Positions 43,185-51,681 of a stretch of 64,000 nt of DNA are shown here, piece by piece. Made by a program: the position numbers and the translations under genes. The DNA comes from Proteobacteria bacterium UBA981 (GTDB taxonomy: Bacteria > Pseudomonadota > Gammaproteobacteria > Ga0077536). The stretch spans positions 1 to 64,000 of the forward strand of contig DBBP01000016.1 of NCBI GenBank assembly GCA_002292285.1, written 5' to 3'. The notes below the pieces were generated by a model. The model had not been told where the DNA came from. It ran no database searches and worked only from the letters and a program-made list of their open reading frames with translations. Within the stretch, counting starts at the first letter, position 1, and every line of letters starts with the position of its first letter.

Positions 43185-43748
43185 ATGAACGTGATGCAAA
43201 GTCTCCGGTCCGCAGGCCGTCGCTACCGTCCGCTGGTGTTCCTCTCCCCTCTATTGGCGGTTGGCTGTGGCGGCCTGCAGCTGGAGGACCACGCCGGGGA
43301 TGCCCCGCGCTTCGACCCATTCAGCTACTTCGTCGGTCAGACCCGAGCCTGGGGCATCGTGCAGGACTGGCGTGGACGTGTTGTCCGCCGCTTCGATGTC
43401 GACATCGAAGGTTCGGTCGAAAACGGTGAACTACGCCTAGACGAAGCGTTTCGCTAAGCCGACGGCGAGCGCTCCACCCGCCAATGGCTGATCCGGGCGG
43501 ACGACAGCGGCCACCTGAGCGGGACTGCGGACGACATTGTCGGCACTGCGACAGGTGGCGTAACGGGTAACGCAATGCGTTGGCGTTACCCGATGGACCT
43601 CGAGGTTGACGGTCGAAGTTATCGAGTACATTTCGATGATTGGATGTGGCAACTCGATAGCAACGTATTGGTCAACCGGTCGTACATTCGTAAGTTCGGA
43701 ATCAAGGTCGCGGAAGTCACGATTTTCATGCATAAATCAGACGGCTGA
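43185..43748 (+). pseudogene. DUF3833 lipoprotein with one in-frame TAA
   Basis: A complete DUF3833 gene of 187 codons broken by one TAA at 43455–43457. Before it: signal peptide and lipobox (LSPLLAVGC), then FDPFSYFVGQTRAWGIVQDW and DEAFR. After the stop, same frame: ADGERSTRQWLIRADDSG, GTADDIVGTATGGVTGNAMR, HFDDWMWQLDSNVLVNRSYI, KFGIKVAEVTIFM. The family usually has an aromatic residue where TAA stands, so one base change from TAC/TAT is the simplest explanation. It is either a recent pseudogene or a sequence error. DUF3833 genes are regular members of ChrR-controlled clusters. Confidence 0.85.
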
Positions 43749-43752
43749 GCTG

Positions 43753-44454
43753 ATGCGCTGGGCGAGACTCGGATTCGTGAGCGCGCTACTTCTAGTGCTT
43801 TCTATGTCGTCGTTCGCAACAACGTGTCCGTCACCCTCGGATCTCGGTGACTTCGTCGTTGCTACCTACGGAGATCGCATAGAATTCGACGTGTTGCGCA
43901 ACGGTAAAACCATTGGCGAGCACATCACAACGTTCGACGTCGGGGCCGATGGCATTAGAGTCGAATCCAGAATGCAGCTTGGCATTACGGTGTTTTATAT
44001 TCCCGTCTACCGCTTCTCCTACGAATCGCGCTCGCGCTGGTGTGGCGATCGATTGCGTGAGCTCGAGGCAGAAGTCAGTGACAACGGGGAAATCTCGAAA
44101 ACAGCGGTCGCAACGACAGGCGAGGCTTTGAAAATTGAGCGCAACGGAATAGTCGTCGAGGGGCCGGCGGACTTGATACCGACCGATCACTGGAATCCCG
44201 AGGTGCTCGCACGCAAAGCCGTGCTCAACACGATCACCGGCCGCCTCAACACTGTGACGATCGAACGCTGCATTACTGGTTCCGATCTGATCGAAGGCGC
44301 AGCCCCTCAAGGGCAATGCTACGAATATGCGGGCGATTTGCAGACCCGGGTCTGGTATGACCCGGCCGGCCGTTGGGTCGGCCTCGAATTCGTGGCTTCG
44401 GACGGGTCCTCGATTTCCTATGTCTGCCGCGTTTGCAGGTCAAAACCCATATGA
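43753..44454 (+). CDS. DUF6134-like periplasmic protein
   Basis: 233 aa from ATG 43753, 4 bp after the DUF3833 stop. Signal peptide (LGFVSALLLVLSMSSFA), then a β-rich domain: DRIEFDVLRNGKTIGEHITT, TVFYIPVYRFSYESRSRW, PADLIPTDHWNPEVL. It resembles an uncharacterised family (DUF6134) of secreted proteins whose role is unknown. The stop overlaps the ATG of the SDR gene (ATGA). Confidence 0.75.
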   Translation: MRWARLGFVSALLLVLSMSSFATTCPSPSDLGDFVVATYGDRIEFDVLRNGKTIGEHITTFDVGADGIRVESRMQLGITVFYIPVYRFSYESRSRWCGDRLRELEAEVSDNGEISKTAVATTGEALKIERNGIVVEGPADLIPTDHWNPEVLARKAVLNTITGRLNTVTIERCITGSDLIEGAAPQGQCYEYAGDLQTRVWYDPAGRWVGLEFVASDGSSISYVCRVCRSKPI

Positions 44455-45215
44455 ACAGTTCACAGGCCCGGACTCACGCATGGATAACGGGCGCGAGCAG
44501 CGGCCTCGGGGCGGCATTGGCGAACAGTTATTCCGCGGATGGCGCGCAAGTAGCGTTGACCGCGCGCTCACGGGACCGACTCGACGCGTGTGCGGCCGCC
44601 TTGCCGACGCCCGGCAACGGCAGTGTCCACCCCGCCGATGTAACCAGGCGCGACGAACTGTCCGACGCGATTTCCGCAATTGAGAATACCGCTCCAATCG
44701 ATCTGGCGATTTTGAACGCCGGCACGTATACGCCGACGAGCCTCGATGAATGGAATACCGCGTCAATACGTGATTTGTTCGAAACGAATTTTTTCAGCGT
44801 CACGACGTCTATTGAATTGCTGCTGCCGTACATGCGCGCACGTGGTCGCGGCCATATCGCTGTCGTCGCATCGGTTGCAGGTGATATCGGCCTCCCATAC
44901 GCTGCCTCTTACAGCGCGAGCAAAGCCGCATTAAATCGAATCTGCCAATCGCTGCGTCCTGAACTCGAGCGTGAAGGGATCCGCATCTCGGTGATCAACC
45001 CAGGGTTCGTGCGTACCCCGCTGACATCGCTCAATACGTTTCCCATGCCATTCCTGATTGATGCGGATCGTGCCGCCAACATCATCCGGGACAAGCTCGC
45101 ACGTGGCCACTTCGAGATCCGCTTTCCCTGGCGCATGAGCGTCGCCATGCGGCTGCTGGCCGCCCTGCCGCCGTCGCTGACATTGCTGCTGACTCGGCGT
45201 ATGTTGCGTCAATGA
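44451..45215 (+). CDS. Short-chain dehydrogenase/reductase
   Basis: 254 aa from ATG 44451. The Rossmann glycine motif is TGASSGLGAALA and the catalytic set is Ser near SVAGD, then YSASKAALN (Tyr and Lys). Substrate unknown. It is translationally coupled at both ends: ATGA overlaps with the preceding DUF6134 gene and the following NTF2-like gene. SDRs of this type are conserved in ChrR/ECF11 gene clusters. Confidence 0.9.
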   Translation: MNSSQARTHAWITGASSGLGAALANSYSADGAQVALTARSRDRLDACAAALPTPGNGSVHPADVTRRDELSDAISAIENTAPIDLAILNAGTYTPTSLDEWNTASIRDLFETNFFSVTTSIELLLPYMRARGRGHIAVVASVAGDIGLPYAASYSASKAALNRICQSLRPELEREGIRISVINPGFVRTPLTSLNTFPMPFLIDADRAANIIRDKLARGHFEIRFPWRMSVAMRLLAALPPSLTLLLTRRMLRQ

Positions 45216-45652
45216 CCGACGCGCTCGACATTTACACTACAGCCCTTCAATCTCTCACTGCCGATCGGCTGGACGGGCTCATGTTGCTGGTTGGGGAGGA
45301 CATGCATTTTCGCGATCCGTTTAACGACTGCCGTGGACGCGATCATTACCGTGCCATACTCGAAGACATGTTCGATAAGCTCGGCGCGATCAAGTTCAGC
45401 GTAGACGCGTCTGCCTGGGTCGCACCACGCGATGCGGGGGGCGCGCGGATGGCTCTGATCAAATGGATGTTAGCGGCCGAATTGCAAAAAAAGCCGTGGT
45501 GCGTCGAAGGTTGCTCAGACATTCGTTTCGGCCCAAGCGGGCTGGTACTCGCCCACTACGACTATTGGGATGCAGCGTCAGGACTATACGAGCGATTCCC
45601 CGTGATCGGAGGAGTACTCAAACTGATGCGTAGACGTATCCGCGTTGATTAA
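45212..45652 (+). CDS. NTF2-like (SnoaL-type) protein
   Basis: 146 aa. The cone fold of nuclear-transport-factor-2-like proteins is suggested by DMHFRDPFNDCRGRDHYRAI and VEGCSDIRFGPSGLVLAHYD. It may bind a small hydrophobic ligand or act as an isomerase; unknown. It overlaps the SDR gene by 4 bp. An eroded copy of its C-terminal codons (LYERFP.VGG..KL) lies at 48275–48390. Confidence 0.85.
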   Translation: MTDALDIYTTALQSLTADRLDGLMLLVGEDMHFRDPFNDCRGRDHYRAILEDMFDKLGAIKFSVDASAWVAPRDAGGARMALIKWMLAAELQKKPWCVEGCSDIRFGPSGLVLAHYDYWDAASGLYERFPVIGGVLKLMRRRIRVD

Positions 45653-45938
45653 AGAATTCTCATCGCTGCGGCTAGTAGGGATTGGAAAAGATACGGCGCG
45701 TTGTTCCTCATCGCGTCCTGGTACTGACCGAATCGATCCAGGCGATGCGCTATAAAACCGCTAAGTGCAGCGCGCTTCCGCCGTCGTAACCACGGCTTTT
45801 GTCAGCGACGACAGTCGGAACCCATTCATCGTCGTCCCAACAAGGTCAATAGTCGCGGCGGAACGACGTTGCCAATTTATGCTTCGATCACCGCAATCGT
45901 CTAAAGATCGCCGGTGTGAGCGGGCGCCCGTTCGGTTA

Positions 45939-46921
45939 TTACCTCGAACGACCAATACCGATTTGGACACGCTCCGCACAAGCCACGCCGCTAAGGTATG
46001 CCCCCTCCAGCGGCGGCGCGACGCACCAATCGCCGCATACGCCGAGTCTCGAGTCGTCATCCCATAAAGCGTTTATCCGCAGCGCGTTCGCAACGCGTGC
46101 GAATCCCCAAAGATGGCCCGCCATGTGTAAGGGACGGATCTCCCGGATCCCAATCGTCGTAAAAAACGATGCTGCTAACTTCTGTGCAACTTCCTCGGGC
46201 GCAGTGCGAATATGCTCCCGCGACCAGGCTTCACCAGCGTGAACGACCCAGCGCTCAAGCGCATCTCGGCCCGGCTTGCTCGAATCGCGAGCGGCCCAGG
46301 CGAAATCGAGGCAGTCGAAGAACGCGCCATCAAATGGAACCGGCAAGGGCTCTTCGAGCGTCATCATCAACGCCCAGCACGGAATCGAACGTGCTTGCGC
46401 GAGCTGATGCAGCAACGCACCGTGTCGCGGCACCAGGGCGCGTGCCTGCTCGGGCGGCATGGCCAGAACCATCGCGTCGTATTCGCCGAGATCCAGTCCG
46501 TCTCCGTCAATCAATTGCCAGCCCCGCGCGCGGATGCGCGCAGTGGCGATCCGTGTACGGTCTGCACGTCGAGTGGGCCGGCGAGGCTTTCAATCATCGA
46601 ACGCATGGCAGGGACCCCAACGTAGCGCCGGGTGTCGCACTTCGGTATATATTGCCCTTCGCGAAACTCTACGATGCGACCGTTCCACGGCGCGACGCCT
46701 CCGCCCCGCTCAAGCGCTTTTACCACGCGCGCAAAGTTCGGATCGGTCACCGTGAAATATTGAGCACCGTGATCGAAAGTCTCAGGCTCGGGTTTAGATG
46801 CGCAACGCTCACCGATATGCCTACTGCGCTCGAACACGGTAACTCTAAAACCGGCGTCCCTGAGTTCCAGCGCAGCAGCGACGCCTGCCAGTCCGGCACC
46901 CACGATGGCCACACTCGCCAT
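45939..46921 (-). pseudogene. Renalase-like FAD oxidoreductase, frameshifted
   Basis: The N-terminal part (46511–46921) begins MASVAIVGAGLAGVAAALEL, an FAD GxGxxG site, then TFDHGAQYFTV. Just after PLDVQTVH the frame is lost near 46555. The second part (45939–46556) continues RIATARIRARGWQLIDG, YDAMVLAMPPEQA, HLWGFARVANAL and GDWCVAPPLEGAYLSG. One missing base restores a ~327-aa protein of the renalase/NAD(P)-binding FAD family. It may be a true frameshift mutation or a sequence error. Related flavoproteins occur in ChrR-type clusters. Confidence 0.8.
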
Positions 46922-47214
46922 GTCAATATTCCTCGCCGTGTCATGATTCGAAAAACGACTACGGCACTGTTTTAAACCGAACTTGTCTGAACAGACTGTT
47001 CATATCGAGCAGCGGCAAGTCTCGCCTGTTCCCGAGACGATTCCTTACCGCATGGGGCCATAGAGTGAATTTAATCGCAGCGATAGGCCCACTCTAAATA
47101 CGCGCCAGCCGCGGTCGAAGCCGACGCGAGCAGTAATCCCTTTCAACCGTTCCGCATGAGCGAAATGAATTTGTACTGCTTGCGTTGTGAATCACCGCGC
47201 CTCGGCGCGGCAAT
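46922..47214. other. Intergenic region with operator-like palindrome
   Basis: About 290 bp upstream of the renalase-like gene and downstream of folE. It contains the perfect palindrome TGAACAG-A-CTGTTCA at 46988–47002, about 70 bp upstream of the 46921 start; a regulator for it is not identified. Confidence 0.5.
46988..47002. promoter_or_regulatory. Palindromic operator candidate TGAACAG-A-CTGTTCA
   Basis: A 7+1+7 perfect inverted repeat upstream of the minus-strand flavoprotein gene. It could bind a dimeric regulator. It does not match the E. coli LexA box. Assignment is inference. Confidence 0.4.
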
Positions 47215-47895
47215 CTAGGCGATAAACTCTGCGCGGGCTGTGGGTTTCGATTTAAACACGCCGCCAAGCGCCATCGTTTGTGTGCGCGAGTTAGTGTCCA
47301 TGACGCCACGGGCTTTCACACAATAATGCATCGCATCGACTGATACGGCGACGTCGTCGGTTTCCATCAAGGTCTGTAGCGCCACCAATACCTGCTGCGT
47401 CAACCTTTCCTGAACTTGCGGTCGCTGGGCAAAAAACCGCACGATGGGGTTTATTTTCGACAGCCCGATAATTTTATTCTTGGGGATATAGGCGACCTTC
47501 GCCGAACCGTCGATCGTGACGAAATGATGTTCACACGTGCTGGTCACGTCGATATCGCTGATCTTTACCATCTCATCGACCCCCATTTTGTTTTCGATCA
47601 TGGTCACTTTTGGAAATCTTGCGTAGTCAAGGCCAGCGAATATCTCGTCAACGTACATTTTCGCTATTCGTTGTGGTGTATCGCACAGGCTATCGTCGGC
47701 TAAATCGAGCCCGAGCGTAACGACGATATCTGTAAACGCCTGTGCGATTCGGCGGCGTTTCTGGTCGTGATCGAGATGCTGCGCAATCATGGGCGTCTCC
47801 AACCCCTGTTCAATCAACGCGTTGCGCACGAGACTAGCCGCGGCCGAATATTGAGATCGAAGATCGATTGTTTGGTTCGCCAGTTCCACAGTCAT
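47215..47895 (-). CDS. folE: GTP cyclohydrolase I
   Basis: 226 aa from ATG 47895, selected by a strong AAGGAGGAAG site 5 bp upstream; the frame extends to 47934. The first step of folate/tetrahydropterin synthesis: GTP to dihydroneopterin triphosphate. Zinc and active-site text: TSTCEHHFVTIDG and HYCVKARGVMD. An additional N-terminal helix precedes the catalytic domain. folE copies often accompany photolyase or ChrR-regulated genes, possibly to supply the folate antenna; here no photolyase is visible. Confidence 0.95.
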   Translation of the reverse strand: MTVELANQTIDLRSQYSAAASLVRNALIEQGLETPMIAQHLDHDQKRRRIAQAFTDIVVTLGLDLADDSLCDTPQRIAKMYVDEIFAGLDYARFPKVTMIENKMGVDEMVKISDIDVTSTCEHHFVTIDGSAKVAYIPKNKIIGLSKINPIVRFFAQRPQVQERLTQQVLVALQTLMETDDVAVSVDAMHYCVKARGVMDTNSRTQTMALGGVFKSKPTARAEFIA

Positions 47896-48116
47896 ACTTG
47901 CTTCCTCCTTACTTTGGTAAACGTGCAGTCCCACGGCTACGCGCGAATACCTGGTTCTGATTTGTTTTGCTTAGTCGACGGTAAACAACGGCCACGGCAG
48001 CCTCATCCACCATCACAGCGAGTGCTGCGGCCAAATAGGTTCGATACATGCCATCTCCGAAGGACCTCTTTAGCTCTATACAATCTAATACGCCGCACAG
48101 GCCCGATAAGGTCACG
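47896..48116. other. folE upstream region
   Basis: About 220 bp; presumed folE promoter. No ECF-type TGATCC motif was found on the relevant strand. Confidence 0.4.
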
Positions 48117-48272
48117 TGATGCGGACAAAAGTCCCTCTAAACTCGATCTCGCCAGCGTCGAATTTAAAACCGACGAATACGTTCGACAGCGGTTTTTAGC
48201 GCCCGAAGACCGATTGCGTCACAGCGCAGGTATTCCTTTTTAACCCGATGATCGATTTTTTTTACGCTGCGT
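48117..48272 (+). repeat. Eroded duplicate of the CIA30 3' end and following promoter
   Basis: The segment aligns with 43022–43178 through many short matches: GCGGA, AACTCGATCTC versus AGCTCGATATC, GTCGAATTTAAAACCGACGAA versus ATCGAATTTCCAACCGGCGAA, AGCGCCCGAAGAC versus GGCGCCCGGAGAC. It ends in TGATCG followed by a T-rich stretch where the parent has the ECF promoter. It is a decayed tandem copy, not a gene. Confidence 0.65.
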
Positions 48273-48274
48273 AG

Positions 48275-48390
48275 GTGAGTTGATTCTCGCGCACCAGTGA
48301 TATTCGGATACAGCAGAGCCACTATACGAGCGATTCCCATTGGTCGGGGGCGCGGTTAAGTTGTTGCGCGGATGCATCCGGGTCGGTTGA
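48275..48390 (+). pseudogene. Eroded duplicate of the NTF2-like gene 3' end
   Basis: From 48301 it reads YSDTAEPLYERFPLVGGAVK, LLRGCIRVG, stop at 48388–48390, matching YWDAASGLYERFPVIGGVLK LMRRRIRVD of the intact gene at 45212–45652. Upstream bases to ~48275 still align, with a stop in frame. The intervening DUF3833–SDR genes are missing from this copy. The C-terminus of the opposite-strand MFS gene runs through it. Confidence 0.7.
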
Positions 48391-49710
48391 AGAACCGGTG
48401 TAGATACGACTCAACAGGCCTATTACGCAGCATTTCAACGCAACTGGCAGCACGACGTACAAAAATAGTAAGACCGTCGGATCCGACGGTTCCCCGTCCG
48501 CCGCGCCGTGCCCACTGACGCCCAGTCCGACAAAAGCGGCGACGGTGGCAACGGCGAGTGCGAGCTTTGTTGCCATCGACCACAATGCGAATGCCGTCGC
48601 CGTTCGACGGCGACCGGAACGTTCGCGATCATGCCCGAGAATGTCAGCTTGCAGGGAAGGCGGTAATGCAAGGTCGGCGCCCAGGGTCATACCGCTGGCA
48701 ATGCAGATCCCGATGAACCACACGGCCGTCGATTGATCGAGCCACAGAACCTGGGCAAAAACCAGCACGTTGAACGCGATAGCAGCCTTCCAGGCGCGAC
48801 TTTTACCGTAGCGTCGCGCCATTGTTAACCACAGCGGCATCGCGACGACCGCCGCGCCGAAATAACACACGAGCAGAACATAAAGGTCGCTATCGTCGAG
48901 CGCGAAGTAATCACGCACCACGATAGGAAACAAGACGGCCGGCAAACCGTTAGCAATGCCGTTCACAAACCAGCATGTCAGCGTCCGCCGAAACTCCTGG
49001 AGCTGCCAGAGATCGCCGATGTCGGACACGCTAATGCGTTCGTGATTAGCGCGTACCGCTGGCTCCGGCACGAGCAGCGCGAATCCAATCATTGCCGGCA
49101 CGCCGAATGCAATCGCCGCAACGCTGAGTGCTAACAGCGGCGCAACATCTTCTGCTGCACCTGGCAAAGTCGTGACCAGCAGCGGCAGCGTGAGCGCAAG
49201 CAGCATGCCGCACAAACCCGCCGCCTCACGACTCGCGGTTAAGCGCGAACGTTCGTGATGATCGTGTGACAGTTCTGCGCCCCATGCCGTGTACGGCACC
49301 ATCAATAAAGTCCACCCTGTGAACAGTACGATCGAACCAAGCCCCAACCACAATGGTGTTACCGGCGCCGGGGGTAGTGCCAACATAAACAGGCCGGCAG
49401 CGGCAATGAGCGCGCCGGCCAGCACCAGGGGTTTGTAGCGGCGGCCGCGCCAGTAGAAGCGATCGGCGACCGTACCCACGAGCAAATCACTGGCTAAATC
49501 GATAATGCGTGCCGCCCCGAGTACCAGCCCCGTGAGCAAAAATCCGAGCCCGAGATCGATTGCGTACCAGCTTGGCAGCAGGACTGCCACGGGAATCACC
49601 GGCAGCGCAGCGATCATCCCCGGTAATCCGTACCCGAAAACGACGCGCAGCGGCAATCCTGTCATCCGGCCGGCCGGCGGTGAAAGTGTGCTTGCCAGAT
49701 CACCCGGCAT
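48322..49710 (-). CDS. MFS transporter, MFS_2 (GPH-like) type
   Basis: 462 aa from ATG 49710 (MPGDLASTLSPP), overlapping the 3' end of the methyltransferase gene by 11 bp; ATG 49665 is also possible. About twelve hydrophobic segments. The start LRVVFGYGLPGMIAALPVIP and RIIDLASDLLVGTVADR are of the sodium:sugar-symporter-like MFS_2 group that recurs in ChrR/ECF11 clusters, where its cargo is unknown. The last ~20 residues are encoded within a decayed duplicate segment, so the C-terminus may be aberrant. Confidence 0.88.
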   Translation of the reverse strand: MPGDLASTLSPPAGRMTGLPLRVVFGYGLPGMIAALPVIPVAVLLPSWYAIDLGLGFLLTGLVLGAARIIDLASDLLVGTVADRFYWRGRRYKPLVLAGALIAAAGLFMLALPPAPVTPLWLGLGSIVLFTGWTLLMVPYTAWGAELSHDHHERSRLTASREAAGLCGMLLALTLPLLVTTLPGAAEDVAPLLALSVAAIAFGVPAMIGFALLVPEPAVRANHERISVSDIGDLWQLQEFRRTLTCWFVNGIANGLPAVLFPIVVRDYFALDDSDLYVLLVCYFGAAVVAMPLWLTMARRYGKSRAWKAAIAFNVLVFAQVLWLDQSTAVWFIGICIASGMTLGADLALPPSLQADILGHDRERSGRRRTATAFALWSMATKLALAVATVAAFVGLGVSGHGAADGEPSDPTVLLFLYVVLPVALKCCVIGLLSRIYTGSSTDPDASAQQLNRAPDQWESLV

Positions 49711-50920
49711 GTTCCAGACGAACCTGAACGACGTCGGTCGCACCGGTACGAAAGCCAGCTTCACAATAGGCGAGATAGAAATGCCACAGACGCCGGAATC
49801 GCTCGTCGAAACCCAATTGGCGGATCTCACTCCAGGCACTATCGAAACCGTCCCGCCAGTGTCTGATCGTCTGGGCGTAATCGGGACCGAATTCAAATCG
49901 ATCCGTCACGCTTAGTCCGGCGCGACCAAACGTCTCCTCGAGAGCCGTTTTGCTCGGCAGCATTCCGCCTGGAAAAATGTATTTCTGGATAAAATCGGGC
50001 GTTTTGCGGTAACCGTCGAATCGCGACTCGTCGATCGTAATGACCTGGAGCGCGGCAACGCCGCCTGGCCGCAACAGCCGCCGCAGCTGCGACGCGTAGG
50101 TATCCCAGTACGCTTCGCCGACAGCTTCGAACATTTCAATCGACACGATGCGATCGAAACGGCCATCGAGATCGCGGTAGTCGCAGAAATTTACCTGCGC
50201 CCGATCACTAAGACCCGCATGCGCGATCCGATCTTGCGCGTAACGGCACTGTTCCCGTGAAATCGAAACGCCGGTGACGTCCGCGCCGCGTCTCGCGACG
50301 TGTTCCATGAACCCTCCCCACCCGCAGCCGATTTCGAGCACGTGATCGCCAGGCGTGATCCCCGCCAAGTCCGCGAGACGAGCGTATTTTCGCTCTTGCG
50401 CGTCGGCGAGCGATTCATCGGGGTGGCTGAAAATCCCGGCCGAGTACGTCATCGACGGATCAAGCCAGTGTGCATAGAACGCGTTACCGAGATCGTAGTG
50501 GTAAGCAATGTTCCGGCGTGCCTGTCGAGGCGAATTAGCACGCAGGTGATGCTGCAGTTTCGCGTTGAGGCGAGCGAAAACGCCGAGACCGGGTATTGCC
50601 CCGCGATCCGCATCGTCGTTGCGGGCGGCAAAGTGCAGGAAGCTCGTCAGTGAGTCCGTATCCCAGTCTCCGGCGAGATACGACTCGGCGAATCCGATCG
50701 ATCCACCCGTCGCCAGCGCCCACAACGGCTTGAGATTATGTAGACGTAAGTGCGCGTCCGGACCCGGTGCGTCCGATCCGGTGTAACGCAACACTTCGCC
50801 GTCCGGCATGTCGATCGCTAGTGTTCCCGCGCGAACCAGACGTCCGATCCGTTCAAGCGCGATGCGGGTGAAAGACGGTATAAAGCGCGGCGCGGCGGCC
50901 GCAGAAGGCGTTTGTTTCAT
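49700..50920 (-). CDS. cfa: Cyclopropane-fatty-acid-synthase-like SAM methyltransferase
   Basis: 406 aa from ATG 50920, which overlaps the DUF1365 stop (ATGA). The SAM motif is DHVLEIGCGWGGFMEHVARR; ISREQCRYAQDR, SIEMFEAVGEAYWDTYA and YIFPGGMLPSKTALEE are the CFA-synthase hallmarks. It adds a methyl/methylene to membrane acyl chains. In ChrR regulons of Rhodobacter such a paralogue takes part in making methylated/furan fatty acids that scavenge singlet oxygen; that role here is inferred from neighbours. Confidence 0.92.
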   Translation of the reverse strand: MKQTPSAAAAPRFIPSFTRIALERIGRLVRAGTLAIDMPDGEVLRYTGSDAPGPDAHLRLHNLKPLWALATGGSIGFAESYLAGDWDTDSLTSFLHFAARNDDADRGAIPGLGVFARLNAKLQHHLRANSPRQARRNIAYHYDLGNAFYAHWLDPSMTYSAGIFSHPDESLADAQERKYARLADLAGITPGDHVLEIGCGWGGFMEHVARRGADVTGVSISREQCRYAQDRIAHAGLSDRAQVNFCDYRDLDGRFDRIVSIEMFEAVGEAYWDTYASQLRRLLRPGGVAALQVITIDESRFDGYRKTPDFIQKYIFPGGMLPSKTALEETFGRAGLSVTDRFEFGPDYAQTIRHWRDGFDSAWSEIRQLGFDERFRRLWHFYLAYCEAGFRTGATDVVQVRLEHAG

Positions 50921-51681
50921 AATTCTGTTCCGATGGATGTCTGTCGTCGCGTCGTCGTGTGGCGGACCAACGGGAAGCCACGCAGCCAAAGTCTCAAGGC
51001 TTCGTAATGGATGCCGGCCACGACCTTGCCGGTCGCCACGGGATGCGTGAGCGCGAGTTTGCGTATTGCTGCCGCCCCGAATGGCTGATGGCTGCCAGTA
51101 AAGCCAGCGTGCAGCTGCCGCTCTCCGCCCGCGAAATAATCGATGCCGATGCGCATGCGGTCGTCGGACGAGTCGACGAGAAATTCATAGTGCCCTTGCA
51201 GATCGAAAAACGGCGAAACGAACATGGCCTTGTCACAGCGCTGACGGATCGCGCCCCGGGTGGACTCGACCGGCGCCACGTACGCAATGCGTTCGCCGAA
51301 CGTACTATTGACTTCATAGATCATCGCGCCAGTGGAACCATCGCTACGGCAACAAAACACGACGCTGATAGGGTTGAAAACGTAACCGAACATGCGCGGC
51401 ATCGTGAGCATGCGGAAGCGCCAGTCGTCGCCGCCGCAACCCGCTTCATGCAGAGCATCAATAAGCCAACCGCACAGCGTCCTAGGATCGCCCGTCCCGT
51501 GATCGGTGTCGCGAAAACTGAACCAAGCCCGCCTGTTGACGCCAAAAAGACGCGATACCTGATCGAGTTCGCTCAGTTCATCGAGGTCGAGCAGCAAATA
51601 GAACGTCTTATAACGAAACGCGTGCCCACGCCCGGTGAAGCGGCGATGATAGACCTCGCCCGTGTAAATCGCGGAATTCAT
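50917..51681 (-). CDS. DUF1365 domain protein
   Basis: 254 aa. Begins with SAIYTGEVYHRRFTGRGHAF, then FRYKTFYLLLDLDEL, RMLTMPRMFGYVFNPISVVF and ISVVFCCRSDG, all typical of DUF1365. It always travels with the amine-oxidase-like flavoprotein and the CFA-like methyltransferase in ChrR clusters and is presumed to act in the same lipid modification. It overlaps both neighbours by 4 bp (translational coupling). Confidence 0.9.
   Translation of the reverse strand: MNSAIYTGEVYHRRFTGRGHAFRYKTFYLLLDLDELSELDQVSRLFGVNRRAWFSFRDTDHGTGDPRTLCGWLIDALHEAGCGGDDWRFRMLTMPRMFGYVFNPISVVFCCRSDGSTGAMIYEVNSTFGERIAYVAPVESTRGAIRQRCDKAMFVSPFFDLQGHYEFLVDSSDDRMRIGIDYFAGGERQLHAGFTGSHQPFGAAAIRKLALTHPVATGKVVAGIHYEALRLWLRGFPLVRHTTTRRQTSIGTEL

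Noticed and set aside
43455..43457. Programmed stop readthrough or codon reassignment in DUF3833
   Set aside because: All ribosomal and metabolic genes in the window use TAA normally; one point mutation or sequence error is simpler.
46988..47002. LexA box
   Set aside because: TGAACAG-A-CTGTTCA does not fit CTGT-N8-ACAG, and no SOS gene is adjacent.
49505..49915. Long plus-strand frames opposite the MFS and methyltransferase genes
   Set aside because: Shadows of well-supported minus-strand genes in GC-rich sequence.
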